This document shows positions 1 through 8,781 of a stretch of DNA of 64,000 bases, one piece after another (the stretch's first letter is position 1; every line of letters starts with the position of its first letter). The stretch is from UKL13-2 sp044228625 (lineage in GTDB: Bacteria > Pseudomonadota > Gammaproteobacteria > Burkholderiales > Usitatibacteraceae). A model generated the notes under the pieces. That model did not search any database. It was not told the origin of the DNA and saw only the letters and a list, made by a program, of their open reading frames with translations. The translations under genes were made by a program, and so were the position numbers. The stretch is from contig JBGAUM010000001.1 in assembly GCA_044228625.1 (NCBI GenBank), forward strand, positions 1-64,000. The letters are read 5' to 3'.

Positions 1-1
1 G

Positions 2-877
2 ATTGTCCTGATTCCCGGAATCGGCAAGGTCATCAACGGCTCTCGCCGCTGGCTGTCGTTGGGCTTCATGACGATGCAGCCTTCTGAGTTGATGAAGCTC
101 TTCGCCGTGTTGTATGCGGCGGATTACACGGTGCGCAAGGCCGCCTTCATGCACGACGTGCGCAAAGGCTTCCTGCCGATGCTGTCGGTGATGGTGTTCA
201 TCGCCGCCTTGTTGCTGCGGCAACCCGATTTCGGCGCACTGGTCGTGATTACGACGATCGCCATGGGCATCCTGTTCTTGGGCGGATTGAATTGGCGGAT
301 CTTCGCCGCACTTCTTGCCGGACTGGCCGTTTCGTTTGCGTTCCTCGTCGTGACGTCGCCGTATCGATGGCAACGCGTGACGTCCTACATGGATCCGTGG
401 GCCGACGAATTGGGCAAGGGCTACCAACTTTCGCACGCACTGATCGCCTTCGGCCGCGGCGAGTGGTTTGGCGTGGGCCTGGGGGCCAGCGTCGAAAAGT
501 TGCTCTACCTGCCGATGGCACATACCGACTTTCTGCTGGCCGTCATCGGGGAGGAGCTTGGATTCCTGGGGGTGCTCGCGGTCATCGCACTCTTCACATT
601 GCTGATTTATCGCGCGTTCATGGTGGGTCGCGAAGCCATGATGCGCGAGCGCTACTTCGCCGCCCTGGTGGCGCAGGGCATCGGCCTCTGGTTCGCCGTG
701 CAGGCCTTCATCAACATGGGCGTCAACCTGGGCCTGCTACCGACCAAAGGCCTCACGTTGCCGTTCCTGTCCTATGGCGGCACGGGCGTCATCGTGAACT
801 GCATGGCCGTGGCGATCCTGCTGCGCGTGGACTTCGAGAATCGCGCTTCGACGGCGAGAAGCGGGGGGCGTCGATGA
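2..877 (+). CDS. ftsW: FtsW, peptidoglycan glycosyltransferase of the divisome (5' partial)
   Basis: FtsW is a SEDS-family polytopic membrane enzyme that polymerises lipid II at the septum together with FtsI. The frame is open from base 2, so the N-terminal third lies outside the window. Visible hallmarks are the IPGIG..NGSRRWL stretch at the start, QPSELMK shortly after, and the C-terminal LPTKGLTLPFLSYGGTG signature near positions 736-785. Several hydrophobic segments fit the later transmembrane helices. It sits directly before murG, as in the standard dcw cluster. The stop at 875-877 overlaps a murG-type ATG at 874, but that ATG belongs to the first copy of a duplicated junction, so the real murG starts 68 bp later. 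The last 13 codons lie inside the duplication. Confidence 0.97.
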   Translation: MVLIPGIGKVINGSRRWLSLGFMTMQPSELMKLFAVLYAADYTVRKAAFMHDVRKGFLPMLSVMVFIAALLLRQPDFGALVVITTIAMGILFLGGLNWRIFAALLAGLAVSFAFLVVTSPYRWQRVTSYMDPWADELGKGYQLSHALIAFGRGEWFGVGLGASVEKLLYLPMAHTDFLLAVIGEELGFLGVLAVIALFTLLIYRAFMVGREAMMRERYFAALVAQGIGLWFAVQAFINMGVNLGLLPTKGLTLPFLSYGGTGVIVNCMAVAILLRVDFENRASTARSGGRR

Positions 878-974
878 GCCATCCCCTTCAGCGGACCGCC
901 CTCATCAATCGCGCTTCGACGGCGAGAAGCGGGGGGCGTCGATGAGCCATCCCCTTCAGCGGACCGCCCTCATC
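839..974. repeat. Perfect 68-bp tandem duplication of the ftsW/murG junction
   Basis: Bases 839-906 and 907-974 are identical, one after the other with no spacer. The unit contains the last codons of ftsW, its TGA, the overlapping murG ATG and the first 11 codons of murG. The period of 68 is not a multiple of three. The arrangement suggests a recent slippage or unequal exchange, or possibly an assembly error. Confidence 0.97.
874..945 (+). other. 23-codon mini-ORF created by the junction duplication
   Basis: Translation from the first-copy murG start (ATG 874) gives the murG N-terminus MSHPLQRTALI. It then runs out of the murG frame into the duplicated tail of ftsW (NRASTARSGGRR) and stops at TGA 943-945. 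This stop overlaps the true murG ATG at 942 in the same ATGA arrangement as the parental junction. Ribosomes finishing ftsW could therefore translate this peptide and still hand over to murG. Whether it is made is unknown. Confidence 0.45.
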
Positions 975-2060
975 ATGGCCGCCGGAACCGGCGGGCATAT
1001 TTTTCCGGGCTTGGCCATCGCCGAGCAACTGGCCGCCCAAGGTTGGTCCATCGTCTGGTTGGCCACGCCGTCCGGCATGGAACACAAGCTGGTCGGTCAA
1101 AAGGGCTACCCGATCGAAGTTGTGCCGATGCAGGGTGTGCGAAGCAAAGGCGCGGTGGCCTGGTTGATGTTGCCGGCACGACTCCTGCGTGCGTTCTGGG
1201 TGGCCCTGCGCATCATTCGACGGGTGAGGCCCGACGTCGTGGTGTCCATGGGCGGATACGTGGCGTTTCCCGGCGGCATGATGGCGGTACTGCTGGGCAG
1301 ACCGCTCGTCGTGCATGAGCCCGGCGCGCATGCGGGGCTGACCAATCGCGTGCTCGCATTGATCGCAGATCGTGTGCTGGTGGGATTCCCGAAGACCTTT
1401 GACGAGATCCCCAAGAATGCATTGGCCCGGGCGTTGCCCCGACCCAAGCGCATTGAATGGCTCGGAACGCCGGTTCGGCATGACATCGCGTCTCTCGATC
1501 CACCGCTGGCGCGACTTGGTACGCGGAGCGGCCCAATGCGGCTGCTCATTGTGGGCGGGAGCCTCGGCGCGAAATCCCTCAATGACCTGGTGGTCGCGGC
1601 ACTCGCAGCAATGCGTCGAGAAGATCGTCCGGAGGTCGTCCATCAGTCCGGCGAAAAGAACCACGCGGAGCTCTTGGCGGCGTACGCGGCAACGGATGTA
1701 AAGGCCACGGTGGTGCCGTTTATCAACGACATGGCGGCGCGCCTTGCGTGGTGCGACTTGATGCTCTGCCGGTCCGGTGCAATTACGGTGGCCGAACTGG
1801 CAGCAGCAGGCGTCGCGAGCGTTCTGGTTCCCCTGCCGTACTTCGTGGCCGAGGAGCAGGACGCCAATGCACGTTTCCTGGCCGACGCGGGCGCCGGTGT
1901 GGTGGTGAAGCAGTTGGAAGCCTCGCCACAGTCATTGGCGACACTGCTCGCATCATTCACCCGCGAAAAGTTGCTGGCCATGGCCAATGCGGCACGCGCC
2001 TTGGGCAAGCCCGACGCGACCGCCCGCTGTGCCCATGCCTGCTTGGAGCTTGCCGCATGA
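942..2060 (+). CDS. murG: MurG, UDP-GlcNAc:lipid I N-acetylglucosaminyltransferase
   Basis: MurG converts lipid I to lipid II on the inner face of the membrane (GT28 fold). The N-terminal glycine-rich donor/acceptor motif GTGGHIFPGL is at about residues 15-24. GGSLGAKSLN lies in the middle, and the UDP-GlcNAc-binding CRSGAITVAELAA segment is in the C-terminal domain. At 372 residues it is somewhat longer than the E. coli protein. The start at 942 lies in the second copy of the 68-bp duplication and overlaps a TGA. ATG 975 (MAAGTGGH) is a possible internal alternative that would make the protein independent of the repeat. The stop overlaps the murC start (ATGA at 2057). Confidence 0.97.
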   Translation: MSHPLQRTALIMAAGTGGHIFPGLAIAEQLAAQGWSIVWLATPSGMEHKLVGQKGYPIEVVPMQGVRSKGAVAWLMLPARLLRAFWVALRIIRRVRPDVVVSMGGYVAFPGGMMAVLLGRPLVVHEPGAHAGLTNRVLALIADRVLVGFPKTFDEIPKNALARALPRPKRIEWLGTPVRHDIASLDPPLARLGTRSGPMRLLIVGGSLGAKSLNDLVVAALAAMRREDRPEVVHQSGEKNHAELLAAYAATDVKATVVPFINDMAARLAWCDLMLCRSGAITVAELAAAGVASVLVPLPYFVAEEQDANARFLADAGAGVVVKQLEASPQSLATLLASFTREKLLAMANAARALGKPDATARCAHACLELAA

Positions 2061-3454
2061 AACACAAGGTCAAGCGCCTGCACTTCGTCGGGATTGGCGG
2101 TTCCGGCATGTCCGGCATTGCCGAAGTCCTCATCAATCTGGGTTATGCCGTCAGCGGGTCTGACTTGGCCGAGTCCGCCACGGTCAAGCGCCTGCGCGCG
2201 CTCGGCGCCACCATCGCGATCGGACATGCCGCCGCCAATATCGGGACGGCGGACGCGGTCGTCATCTCCAGTGCCGTGAAGGCCGATAACGCGGAAGTAG
2301 TGGCCGCGCGTGCCGCGCACATTCCGGTGGTGCCGCGCGCCATGATGCTCGCGGAGTTGATGCGCTTCAAGCAGGGCATTGCGGTCGCGGGCACGCACGG
2401 CAAGACCACCACCACGTCGTTGATCGCCCACGTGTTGGGAGAAGCCGGACTCGATCCGACGTGTGTGATCGGCGGGCGTTTGAACTCCATCGGCACCAAC
2501 GCACGCCTGGGGCAGGGGGAGTGGTTGGTGGCGGAGGCCGACGAATCCGACGCGTCCTTCCTCTACCTCACGCCGATGATGGCCGTGGTCACCAATATCG
2601 ACGCCGACCACATGGACACCTACGGGCAGGACTTCGAGCGATTGAAGGCCGCGTTCGTGGAGTTCATCGAGCATCTGCCGTTTTATGGCTTGGCGGTGTT
2701 GTGCAGCGACGACGCGCACGTGCGCGCCATTGTGCCGTTGATCACCAAGCCGGTGTTGACCTACGGGGTCGAGGACGGTGCGGACTTGCGCGCCACCAAT
2801 GTGCGCGCGGCGGGCGCGACCATGAAATTCACCGCTGTTTCTCGCGACGGCAACGCACCGCTGGAGGTGTCGCTGAATCTCGCTGGCCGCCACAATGTTT
2901 TGAACGCGCTTTCCGCCATCGCCATCGGACGCGAGGCAGGCGTGGACGATGCGTCCATCGCGCGTGCACTCGCCACGTTCGGCGGCGTGGGCCGCCGCTT
3001 CCAGCGATATGGCGAGATTGCCATCGAGGGCGGCGGCACCTTTACGCTCATCGACGACTACGGCCATCATCCGGTGGAGATGGATGCAGTATTGACGGCC
3101 GCGCGCGGCGCGTTTCCGGATCGCCGTTTGCTGCTCGCGTTCCAGCCGCACCGCTATACGCGGACGCGTGATTTGTTCGAGGACTTCGTGCGGGTGATCT
3201 CGACGGCCGATGAGGTCGTGCTGGCCGATGTGTATCCGGCCGGCGAAGCGCCCATCGTGGCTGCTGATGGCCGCGCACTGGCGCGTGCGTTGCGCGTAAG
3301 TGGAAAACTCGAACCCGTGTTTGTGGACTCCGCAGTGGAAATGCCGGACGCGGTGCGCTCACGCGTCAGGGACCAGGACGTGGTGATTTGCATGGGCGCG
3401 GGCTCGGTGGGCGGCGTGGCGCCTGCGCTGGCGGGTCTGGGAGGGGGCGAGTGA
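2057..3454 (+). CDS. murC: MurC, UDP-N-acetylmuramate--L-alanine ligase
   Basis: MurC adds L-alanine to UDP-MurNAc, the first peptide step of the cytoplasmic peptidoglycan pathway. At 465 residues it has the normal length. The Rossmann GIGGSGMSGIAE motif is near residues 12-23, and the ATP-binding GTHGKTTTT loop is at 112-120. ADESDASFLYL and DDYGHHPVEM follow in the ligase core. The ATG at 2057 overlaps the murG stop (ATGA). The same frame is open far upstream inside murG, but that part has no MurC similarity. It is coupled to murB through a GTGA overlap at 3451. Confidence 0.98.
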   Translation: MKHKVKRLHFVGIGGSGMSGIAEVLINLGYAVSGSDLAESATVKRLRALGATIAIGHAAANIGTADAVVISSAVKADNAEVVAARAAHIPVVPRAMMLAELMRFKQGIAVAGTHGKTTTTSLIAHVLGEAGLDPTCVIGGRLNSIGTNARLGQGEWLVAEADESDASFLYLTPMMAVVTNIDADHMDTYGQDFERLKAAFVEFIEHLPFYGLAVLCSDDAHVRAIVPLITKPVLTYGVEDGADLRATNVRAAGATMKFTAVSRDGNAPLEVSLNLAGRHNVLNALSAIAIGREAGVDDASIARALATFGGVGRRFQRYGEIAIEGGGTFTLIDDYGHHPVEMDAVLTAARGAFPDRRLLLAFQPHRYTRTRDLFEDFVRVISTADEVVLADVYPAGEAPIVAADGRALARALRVSGKLEPVFVDSAVEMPDAVRSRVRDQDVVICMGAGSVGGVAPALAGLGGGE

Positions 3455-4371
3455 ACATGGCCGATCTTCCGCGATCCACATCGACGCCGCGCGGCGAACT
3501 GCGCATGAATGAGCCGATGGCGCGGCATGTGTCGTGGCGGGCCGGCGGACACGCACGGCGCTTTTTCAAGCCTTCCAATCTTGAAGGTCTCGTCGCATTC
3601 CTGCCTTCGCTGCCACGCGATGAAGCGATTCTGTTTGTGGGCTTAGGCAGCAATCTGCTGGTCCGCGATGGAGGCTTCAACGGCACCGTCGTGCTGACGA
3701 CGCCCACCATCCACGGCCTCTTACTTGATGCGATCGACCAGACCATCGTGTGCGCGGGCGCAGGCGTGGCCTCGCCGCATGTGGCGAAATTCGCGGCCAA
3801 GAATGGTCTCATCGGTTCCGAATGGCTTGCCGGTGTGCCCGGCACGGTCGGCGGTGCACTGGCGATGAACGCGGGCTGCTATGGCACGGAGACCTGGGAG
3901 CAGGTCGTCGATTGCCAGACGATTGATCGCGAAGGAAAGCTGCACACGCGCACGGCAGGCGACTACGACATCGGCTATCGCCACGTCGCCGCGCGGTTCG
4001 CCGGTGACGAGTGGTTCGTCTCCGCACGCTTCCGGTTTGTTCCGGGCGATGTCAGCGTGGCGCAGTCCAAGATCAAGGAGCTGCTGGCCAAGCGCATGGC
4101 CTCGCAGCCGCTGGACAAGCCCAATGCCGGGTCCACCTTTCGCAATCCACCGGGCGATCACGCGGCGCGGCTCATTGAATCCTGCGGACTCAAGGGGTTC
4201 TCGATCGGCGGTGCACAGGTGTCCACCAAGCACGCCAATTTCATCATCAACACCGGCACGGCAACGGCGGCGGACATCGAATCGCTGATTGATCACATGC
4301 AGGACACGGTGAAGCATCGAACCGGTGTCGAGTTGGTGCGCGAAGTGCGCATCGTGGGAGATTCGGCATGA
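3451..4371 (+). CDS. murB: MurB, UDP-N-acetylenolpyruvoylglucosamine reductase
   Basis: This FAD-dependent enzyme reduces UDP-GlcNAc-enolpyruvate to UDP-MurNAc. Visible motifs are the FAD-domain GLGSNLLVRDGGFNGTV and GVPGTVGGALAMNAGCYG, and near the C-terminus GSTFRNPPGDHAARLIE, whose serine is the proton donor in this family. The sequence pattern resembles the shorter type II MurB. GTG 3451 overlaps the murC stop and follows a purine-rich GGGAGGGGG stretch. ATG 3457 two codons later is almost equally plausible. No coupling to ddl: 79 bp separate the genes. Confidence 0.95.
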   Translation: MNMADLPRSTSTPRGELRMNEPMARHVSWRAGGHARRFFKPSNLEGLVAFLPSLPRDEAILFVGLGSNLLVRDGGFNGTVVLTTPTIHGLLLDAIDQTIVCAGAGVASPHVAKFAAKNGLIGSEWLAGVPGTVGGALAMNAGCYGTETWEQVVDCQTIDREGKLHTRTAGDYDIGYRHVAARFAGDEWFVSARFRFVPGDVSVAQSKIKELLAKRMASQPLDKPNAGSTFRNPPGDHAARLIESCGLKGFSIGGAQVSTKHANFIINTGTATAADIESLIDHMQDTVKHRTGVELVREVRIVGDSA

Positions 4372-4450
4372 GGCGCCGTGGAAACACAAGCATTGGCGGG
4401 CATTACGGGCCATTCTTGCCCCAAACGCCTCGCCCCTATTGGAGTTTGCA

Positions 4451-5380
4451 TTGAACATTGATGTGAAATCACTGGGAAAGGTGGCGGTGCTGATGGGCGG
4501 CTCCAGCGCCGAACGGGAGATTTCGCTCCTGTCCGGCAATGGGGTGCTGGCGGCCTTGAAGGAGAAGGGCGTGGACGCGCATGCCTTTGATCCGGCCGTG
4601 CATTCGCTGTTCGATTTGCCGCGCGAAAAGTTCGACCGCGTGTTCATCGCGTTGCATGGGCGTTTCGGCGAGGACGGCACGCTGCAAGGCGTCCTGGAGA
4701 CTTTGAAGATTCCGTACACCGGGTCCGGCGTGATGGGATCGGCGATCGCCATGGACAAGTGGCGGACCAAACTGGTGTGGCAGGCCGCGGGGATTCCCAC
4801 GCCAAAGTACCAGCTTGTCACGCGCAGTACGGATCCAGCCGCGTTGGTCGATTCGCTGGGTCTGCCGCTGATCGTGAAACCGGCGCGCGAAGGCTCGTCC
4901 ATCGGCGTGACCAAAGTCGTATCGTTGACCGACTTGCCGGCCGCCATTGAACTGGCGATCAAGCTCGATCCGTTGGTGATCGCCGAGGAATTCGTGGCCG
5001 GCGATGAGTTGACCGGTGCCATCGTGGGCGACGACGCATTGCCGCTGATCCGCATCGAGGCGCCGAAGGATTCCGGGTACGACTACAAGAACAAGTACTT
5101 CACCGACGTCGTGAAGTACCACTGCCCCTCCGGCATCCGTGCGGATTTGGAGGAACGCATTCGCTCCATGACCTTGAAGGCTTTTCGCGTGCTGGGCTGC
5201 GCAGGTTGGGGCCGCGCCGACATGATGCTCGCGGAGGACGGCCGCATCGGATTCCTCGAGATGAACACCTCGCCCGGCATGACCGGCCACTCCCTGGTGC
5301 CCATGGCGGCCAAAGCGGTCGGAATGAGCTATCCCGATCTATGCGTACGCGTGCTGGCGCATGCAGGACTGAAAGCCTAG
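4451..5380 (+). CDS. ddl: D-alanine--D-alanine ligase
   Basis: Ddl is an ATP-grasp enzyme that makes the D-Ala-D-Ala dipeptide for MurF. Its 309 residues match DdlB. Motifs are VLMGGSSAEREISLLSG at the N-terminus, LHGRFGEDGTLQG, the ATP-binding KPAREGSSIGV loop, and the C-terminal EMNTSPGMTGHSL magnesium-binding region. The start is read as TTG 4451 because GGAG at 4441-4444 sits six bases before it. The frame is open further upstream inside murB, but that part has no family similarity and starts without a ribosome site. It is the only junction from murG to ftsA that has an appreciable gap and a TTG start. Confidence 0.95.
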   Translation: MNIDVKSLGKVAVLMGGSSAEREISLLSGNGVLAALKEKGVDAHAFDPAVHSLFDLPREKFDRVFIALHGRFGEDGTLQGVLETLKIPYTGSGVMGSAIAMDKWRTKLVWQAAGIPTPKYQLVTRSTDPAALVDSLGLPLIVKPAREGSSIGVTKVVSLTDLPAAIELAIKLDPLVIAEEFVAGDELTGAIVGDDALPLIRIEAPKDSGYDYKNKYFTDVVKYHCPSGIRADLEERIRSMTLKAFRVLGCAGWGRADMMLAEDGRIGFLEMNTSPGMTGHSLVPMAAKAVGMSYPDLCVRVLAHAGLKA

Positions 5381-5382
5381 AC

Positions 5383-6165
5383 ATGAATACCCGCAAACAG
5401 GCCCAGGACCCCACCGTTCCGCTGGCGCGCAGGCGGGGCGTGGTGATCGCCGCCGGCGTGGCCGCCTTTGCGGCCGCATTGATCACCGCATGGCTCGCCA
5501 TCGGCCTGGTTTCCAAAGAACGCAGCAAGTGGCTGCCGGTCAAAGAGGTGCGATTCACCGGGGAATTCAAGCGCGTCGATCCCGACGCGTTGCGGCGAAT
5601 CGGTGAAGCCATGCAGTCGATGGGCGGTTCCATGCTGACGCTCGACCTTGCACAGGTGCGCGTAGCCGTGAAGGAGGTCGAATGGGTGCGGGAGGCGACG
5701 GTGTCACGCCGCTTCCCGGGAACGGTCGTGGTGGGTGTCGAGGAGCATCAGCCCTTCGCGCGGTGGGAGTCGGTGGAAGCGCCGGAAGACGAATTGTTGG
5801 TCAGCGTCGCCGGGGAAGTGTTCAGCGCAGATCTCGATGAGCCGTTGCCGACACTCGGAGGCCCGAAGGACAGCGCGCGCGAGGTGCTTGCGGCATTCCA
5901 GTCGTTCCGCACGGAAGCGGCTCAGGCAGGCGTTTCGCTTGCCGCTGCGCGGCTCTCGGCACGCCGTGCATGGACGCTCACGCTGGAGAACGGGACCACC
6001 CTCGCGTTGGGCCGCAACGACGGAATTCCGCGTCTTGCGCGCTACTTGCGCGTCCAGTCCGCCATTGCCGGGTTGCGGCAAAGCGGGCTGCGCATTGATT
6101 TGCGGTACGCCAATGGCATTGCCGTGCATTCCCCTGTCAACGCAACTGCAAAAGGCAAATCGTGA
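5383..6165 (+). CDS. ftsQ: FtsQ, divisome bitopic membrane protein
   Basis: FtsQ links early and late divisome proteins (with FtsL and FtsB). At 260 residues it shows a basic cytoplasmic tail, one hydrophobic helix at about residues 19-43, and a POTRA domain from about 50 (PVKEVRFTGEFKRV to VEWVREATVSRRFPGTVVV). The FtsQ beta domain follows (EHQPFARWE, LPTLGGP). ATG 5383 lies two bases after the ddl stop. Its TGA overlaps the ftsA GTG start. Gene order ddl-ftsQ-ftsA-ftsZ is the classical one. Confidence 0.96.
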   Translation: MNTRKQAQDPTVPLARRRGVVIAAGVAAFAAALITAWLAIGLVSKERSKWLPVKEVRFTGEFKRVDPDALRRIGEAMQSMGGSMLTLDLAQVRVAVKEVEWVREATVSRRFPGTVVVGVEEHQPFARWESVEAPEDELLVSVAGEVFSADLDEPLPTLGGPKDSAREVLAAFQSFRTEAAQAGVSLAAARLSARRAWTLTLENGTTLALGRNDGIPRLARYLRVQSAIAGLRQSGLRIDLRYANGIAVHSPVNATAKGKS

Positions 6166-7430
6166 AACGTGATTTCGAGCTGGGACAACTCATGAACAAG
6201 CCGCGCGAAACGAAACAACTGCTGGTCGCCCTCGATATCGGCACTTCGAAGATTGTCGCGATCGTCGGTGAAGTGATGCCCGATGGATCGCTCGCGATTC
6301 TCGGCATCGGTCAGCACCCGTCGAAGGGCTTGAAAAAGGGCGTGGTCGTCAACATCGAGGCCACGGTCGCCGGCATCCAGCGCGCGCTGGAGGAAGCCGA
6401 ACTCATGGCAGACGTCAAGATTCGCGACGTGATCACCGGCATCGCGGGGTCGCACATCAAGAGCTTCAACTCCCATGGCATGGTCGCGATCAAGGACAAG
6501 GAAGTGAGCCAGTGGGATGTCGACCGCGTGGTGGAGACGGCGCGCGCGGTCAACATTCCCATGGACCAGCAGATCCTTCACATCCTGACGCAGGAGTACA
6601 TCATCGACGGGCAGGAAGATGTGCGCGAACCGGTCGGCATGAGCGGCGTGCGCCTGGAAGTGAAGGTGCACATCGTGACGGGCGCCGTTTCGGCGGCGCA
6701 GAACATCATGAAGTGCGTGCGACGGTGTGGCCTCGAAGTGAAGGACCTGGTGCTGCAGCCGCTCGCATCCTCCATTGCCGTGCTGTCGCAGGATGAGAAG
6801 GACCTCGGTGTCTGCCTCGTCGACATCGGGGGCGGGACCACCGACATTGCGGTGTTCACCGGCGGTGCCATCCGCCACACGGCCGTGATCCCGATCGCGG
6901 GAGACCAGATCACCAACGATATCGCGATGGCATTGCGCACGCCGACCAAGGATGCCGAGGACATCAAGATGAGCCATGGATGCGCGCTACGGCAGTTGGC
7001 GAGCCCGAACGATGTGATCGAGGTGCCCGGCGTCGGCGATCGCGAGCCACGCCAAATGTCGCGTCAGACCCTTGCCGAAGTGATCGAGCCGCGGGTGGAA
7101 GAACTGTACTCGCTCATTCAGCGCGAATTGCGCGCGTCCGGATTCGAGGAATTGCTCTCGTCCGGCATTGTGCTGACCGGCGGCAGTGCGGGGATGGCCG
7201 GCATGGTCGAACTGGGGGAAGAAGTGTTCCACATGCCGGTGCGTTTGGGCGTCCCGAACTACAGCGGCGGGCTTGCCGAAGTAGTCCGCAATCCGCGTTT
7301 TTCGACCGGGGTGGGCCTGCTGATTTCGGCATTGGAACAAAAGAAGCGCGATGAACACGTGCGTTTGCAGACCGCCAACATCAAGGGAATCTTCGAGAAG
7401 ATGGCCAGCTGGTTCAAGGGAAATTTCTGA
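6162..7430 (+). CDS. ftsA: FtsA, actin-like Z-ring membrane anchor
   Basis: FtsA binds ATP, polymerises and tethers FtsZ to the membrane. The actin-fold phosphate loops are ALDIGTSKIVAIVGE near residues 23-37 and LVDIGGGTTDIAVF near the middle. The C-terminus IFEKMASWFKGNF is the amphipathic membrane-targeting helix. The GTG start at 6162 overlaps the ftsQ stop and is preceded by AAAGG. ATG 6192 (MNKPRETK) would remove ten residues and is also possible. A gap of 85 bp, with no clear terminator, precedes ftsZ. Confidence 0.97.
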   Translation: MKRDFELGQLMNKPRETKQLLVALDIGTSKIVAIVGEVMPDGSLAILGIGQHPSKGLKKGVVVNIEATVAGIQRALEEAELMADVKIRDVITGIAGSHIKSFNSHGMVAIKDKEVSQWDVDRVVETARAVNIPMDQQILHILTQEYIIDGQEDVREPVGMSGVRLEVKVHIVTGAVSAAQNIMKCVRRCGLEVKDLVLQPLASSIAVLSQDEKDLGVCLVDIGGGTTDIAVFTGGAIRHTAVIPIAGDQITNDIAMALRTPTKDAEDIKMSHGCALRQLASPNDVIEVPGVGDREPRQMSRQTLAEVIEPRVEELYSLIQRELRASGFEELLSSGIVLTGGSAGMAGMVELGEEVFHMPVRLGVPNYSGGLAEVVRNPRFSTGVGLLISALEQKKRDEHVRLQTANIKGIFEKMASWFKGNF

Positions 7431-7515
7431 TGGTGCGGCGAAACGAGCGCGCCATTGTAGTGAACGGCTTTTTTGAGCAGCAGCAGTAGTACCAACCGCA
7501 AAGGAGAGAGAGACC

Positions 7516-8706
7516 ATGATTGAAATCATCGATACAGAGCAACCGGAAGCGATCATCAAGGTGATCGGTGTGGGCGGCTGCGGCGGCAACGCAGTGGACC
7601 ACATGATTGGCAACGGCGTGGCCGGCGTCGAGTTCATCTGCGCCAACACCGATGCGCAGGCGTTGAAGCGCAACCAGGCAAGGACCACCATGCAATTGGG
7701 AACCACGGTGACCAAGGGCCTGGGTGCAGGTGCCAATCCGGACATCGGGCGTCAAGCGGCGATTGAGGATCGTGACCGCATCGCTGAATTGATCGGCGGC
7801 GCGGACATGCTCTTCATCACCGCCGGCATGGGTGGTGGCACCGGAACTGGGGCAGCGCCGATCGTGGCCGAAATTGCACGTGAAATGGGCATTTTGACGG
7901 TTGCCGTCGTGACCAAGCCGTTTGCGTTTGAAGGCAAGCGCAAAAAGGTGGCCGAAGCCGGTATCGAGGCGCTGAAACAGCATGTGGACTCATTGATCAT
8001 CATCCCGAACGACCGACTGATGGAGGTGCTGGGTGATGACGTGTCCTACGAAGATGCGTTCAAGGCATCGAACGACGTCCTCAACGGTGCGGTGGCCGGT
8101 ATTGCCGAAGTAATCAACTGCCCGGGCCTGGTGAACGTCGATTTCGCCGACGTGCGCACAGTGATGAGCGAAAACGGCGTGGCCATGATGGGCTCGGCTT
8201 CGGCCTCCGGCACCGATCGTGCGCAGGTGGCTGCCGAACGCGCGGCCGCATCACCCTTGCTGGAAGACGTCAACCTTACGGGTGCGCGCGGTGTGCTGGT
8301 GAACATCACGGCGAGCAAATCCCTGAAGCTGAAGGAGGTTCACGAGGTGATGAACACCATCCGCAGCTTCACCGCGGAAGATGCGACCGTCATCTTCGGA
8401 TCCGTGTTTGACGAAAACATGGCTGATGAACTGCGCGTCACCATCGTGGCGACGGGCTTGGGCGGCACGGCGTCCCGCCGGCAGCCTCAAGTGGTGTATT
8501 CCGCGCCGGTCCAGGCGTTTGCGCGCACGGGAACGGATGATGCAGTCGGTGCGCCAATGACGTCGCCCGCCGGTGCGATCAACTACGCGGAACTCGACAC
8601 GCCTGCAGTGACTCGCCGCCGGCGCGATGCGACGGTTGCCGCCATGCAGCAATCGGGTGTGGAGATGTACGATATTCCGGCGTTCTTGCGCAAACAGGCA
8701 GACTAG
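7516..8706 (+). CDS. ftsZ: FtsZ, tubulin-like cell division GTPase
   Basis: FtsZ forms the Z ring. Its 396 residues include GVGGCGGNAVDHM, the tubulin signature GGGTGTGAAP at about residue 105, and the T7-loop NVDFADVRTVM. The conserved C-terminal peptide YDIPAFLRK recruits FtsA and other partners. The linker before it is rich in alanine, arginine and threonine and is variable in the family. A strong ribosome site (AAAGGAGAGAG) precedes ATG 7516. A GC-rich hairpin follows at 8725-8756, so ftsZ probably ends the cell-division transcription unit. Confidence 0.98.
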   Translation: MIEIIDTEQPEAIIKVIGVGGCGGNAVDHMIGNGVAGVEFICANTDAQALKRNQARTTMQLGTTVTKGLGAGANPDIGRQAAIEDRDRIAELIGGADMLFITAGMGGGTGTGAAPIVAEIAREMGILTVAVVTKPFAFEGKRKKVAEAGIEALKQHVDSLIIIPNDRLMEVLGDDVSYEDAFKASNDVLNGAVAGIAEVINCPGLVNVDFADVRTVMSENGVAMMGSASASGTDRAQVAAERAAASPLLEDVNLTGARGVLVNITASKSLKLKEVHEVMNTIRSFTAEDATVIFGSVFDENMADELRVTIVATGLGGTASRRQPQVVYSAPVQAFARTGTDDAVGAPMTSPAGAINYAELDTPAVTRRRRDATVAAMQQSGVEMYDIPAFLRKQAD

Positions 8707-8724
8707 CGGAAGTCCGGCACGAAC

Positions 8725-8756
8725 TCCAACCGGGTGACTCTCTCCACCCGGTTGGA
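8725..8756 (+). terminator. Hairpin after ftsZ, likely transcription terminator
   Basis: An 11-bp perfect stem (TCCAACCGGGT / ACCCGGTTGGA) with a 10-base pyrimidine-rich loop starts 18 bases after the ftsZ stop. No run of T follows, so termination may be partial or Rho-assisted. Confidence 0.55.
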
Positions 8757-8781
8757 TTCACTCCCTCTATTGAAATCGATC

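Noticed and set aside
839..974. Tandem repeat considered as a CRISPR or insertion-sequence trace
   Set aside because: Only two adjacent copies, no spacers, no terminal inverted repeats, and the unit is purely ftsW/murG sequence.
1748..2056. 103-codon upstream extension of murC inside murG
   Set aside because: MurC homology starts at ATG 2057, which shows a typical ATGA overlap.
1643..3151. Long open frame on the minus strand opposite murG and murC (about 500 codons)
   Set aside because: It is a shadow of GC-rich codon use; composition is low-complexity histidine/arginine-rich and no domain is visible, while the plus strand codes for clear MurG and MurC.
4325..4450. N-terminal extension of ddl into the end of murB
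   Set aside because: No Ddl similarity, and TTG 4451 has a well-spaced GGAG.
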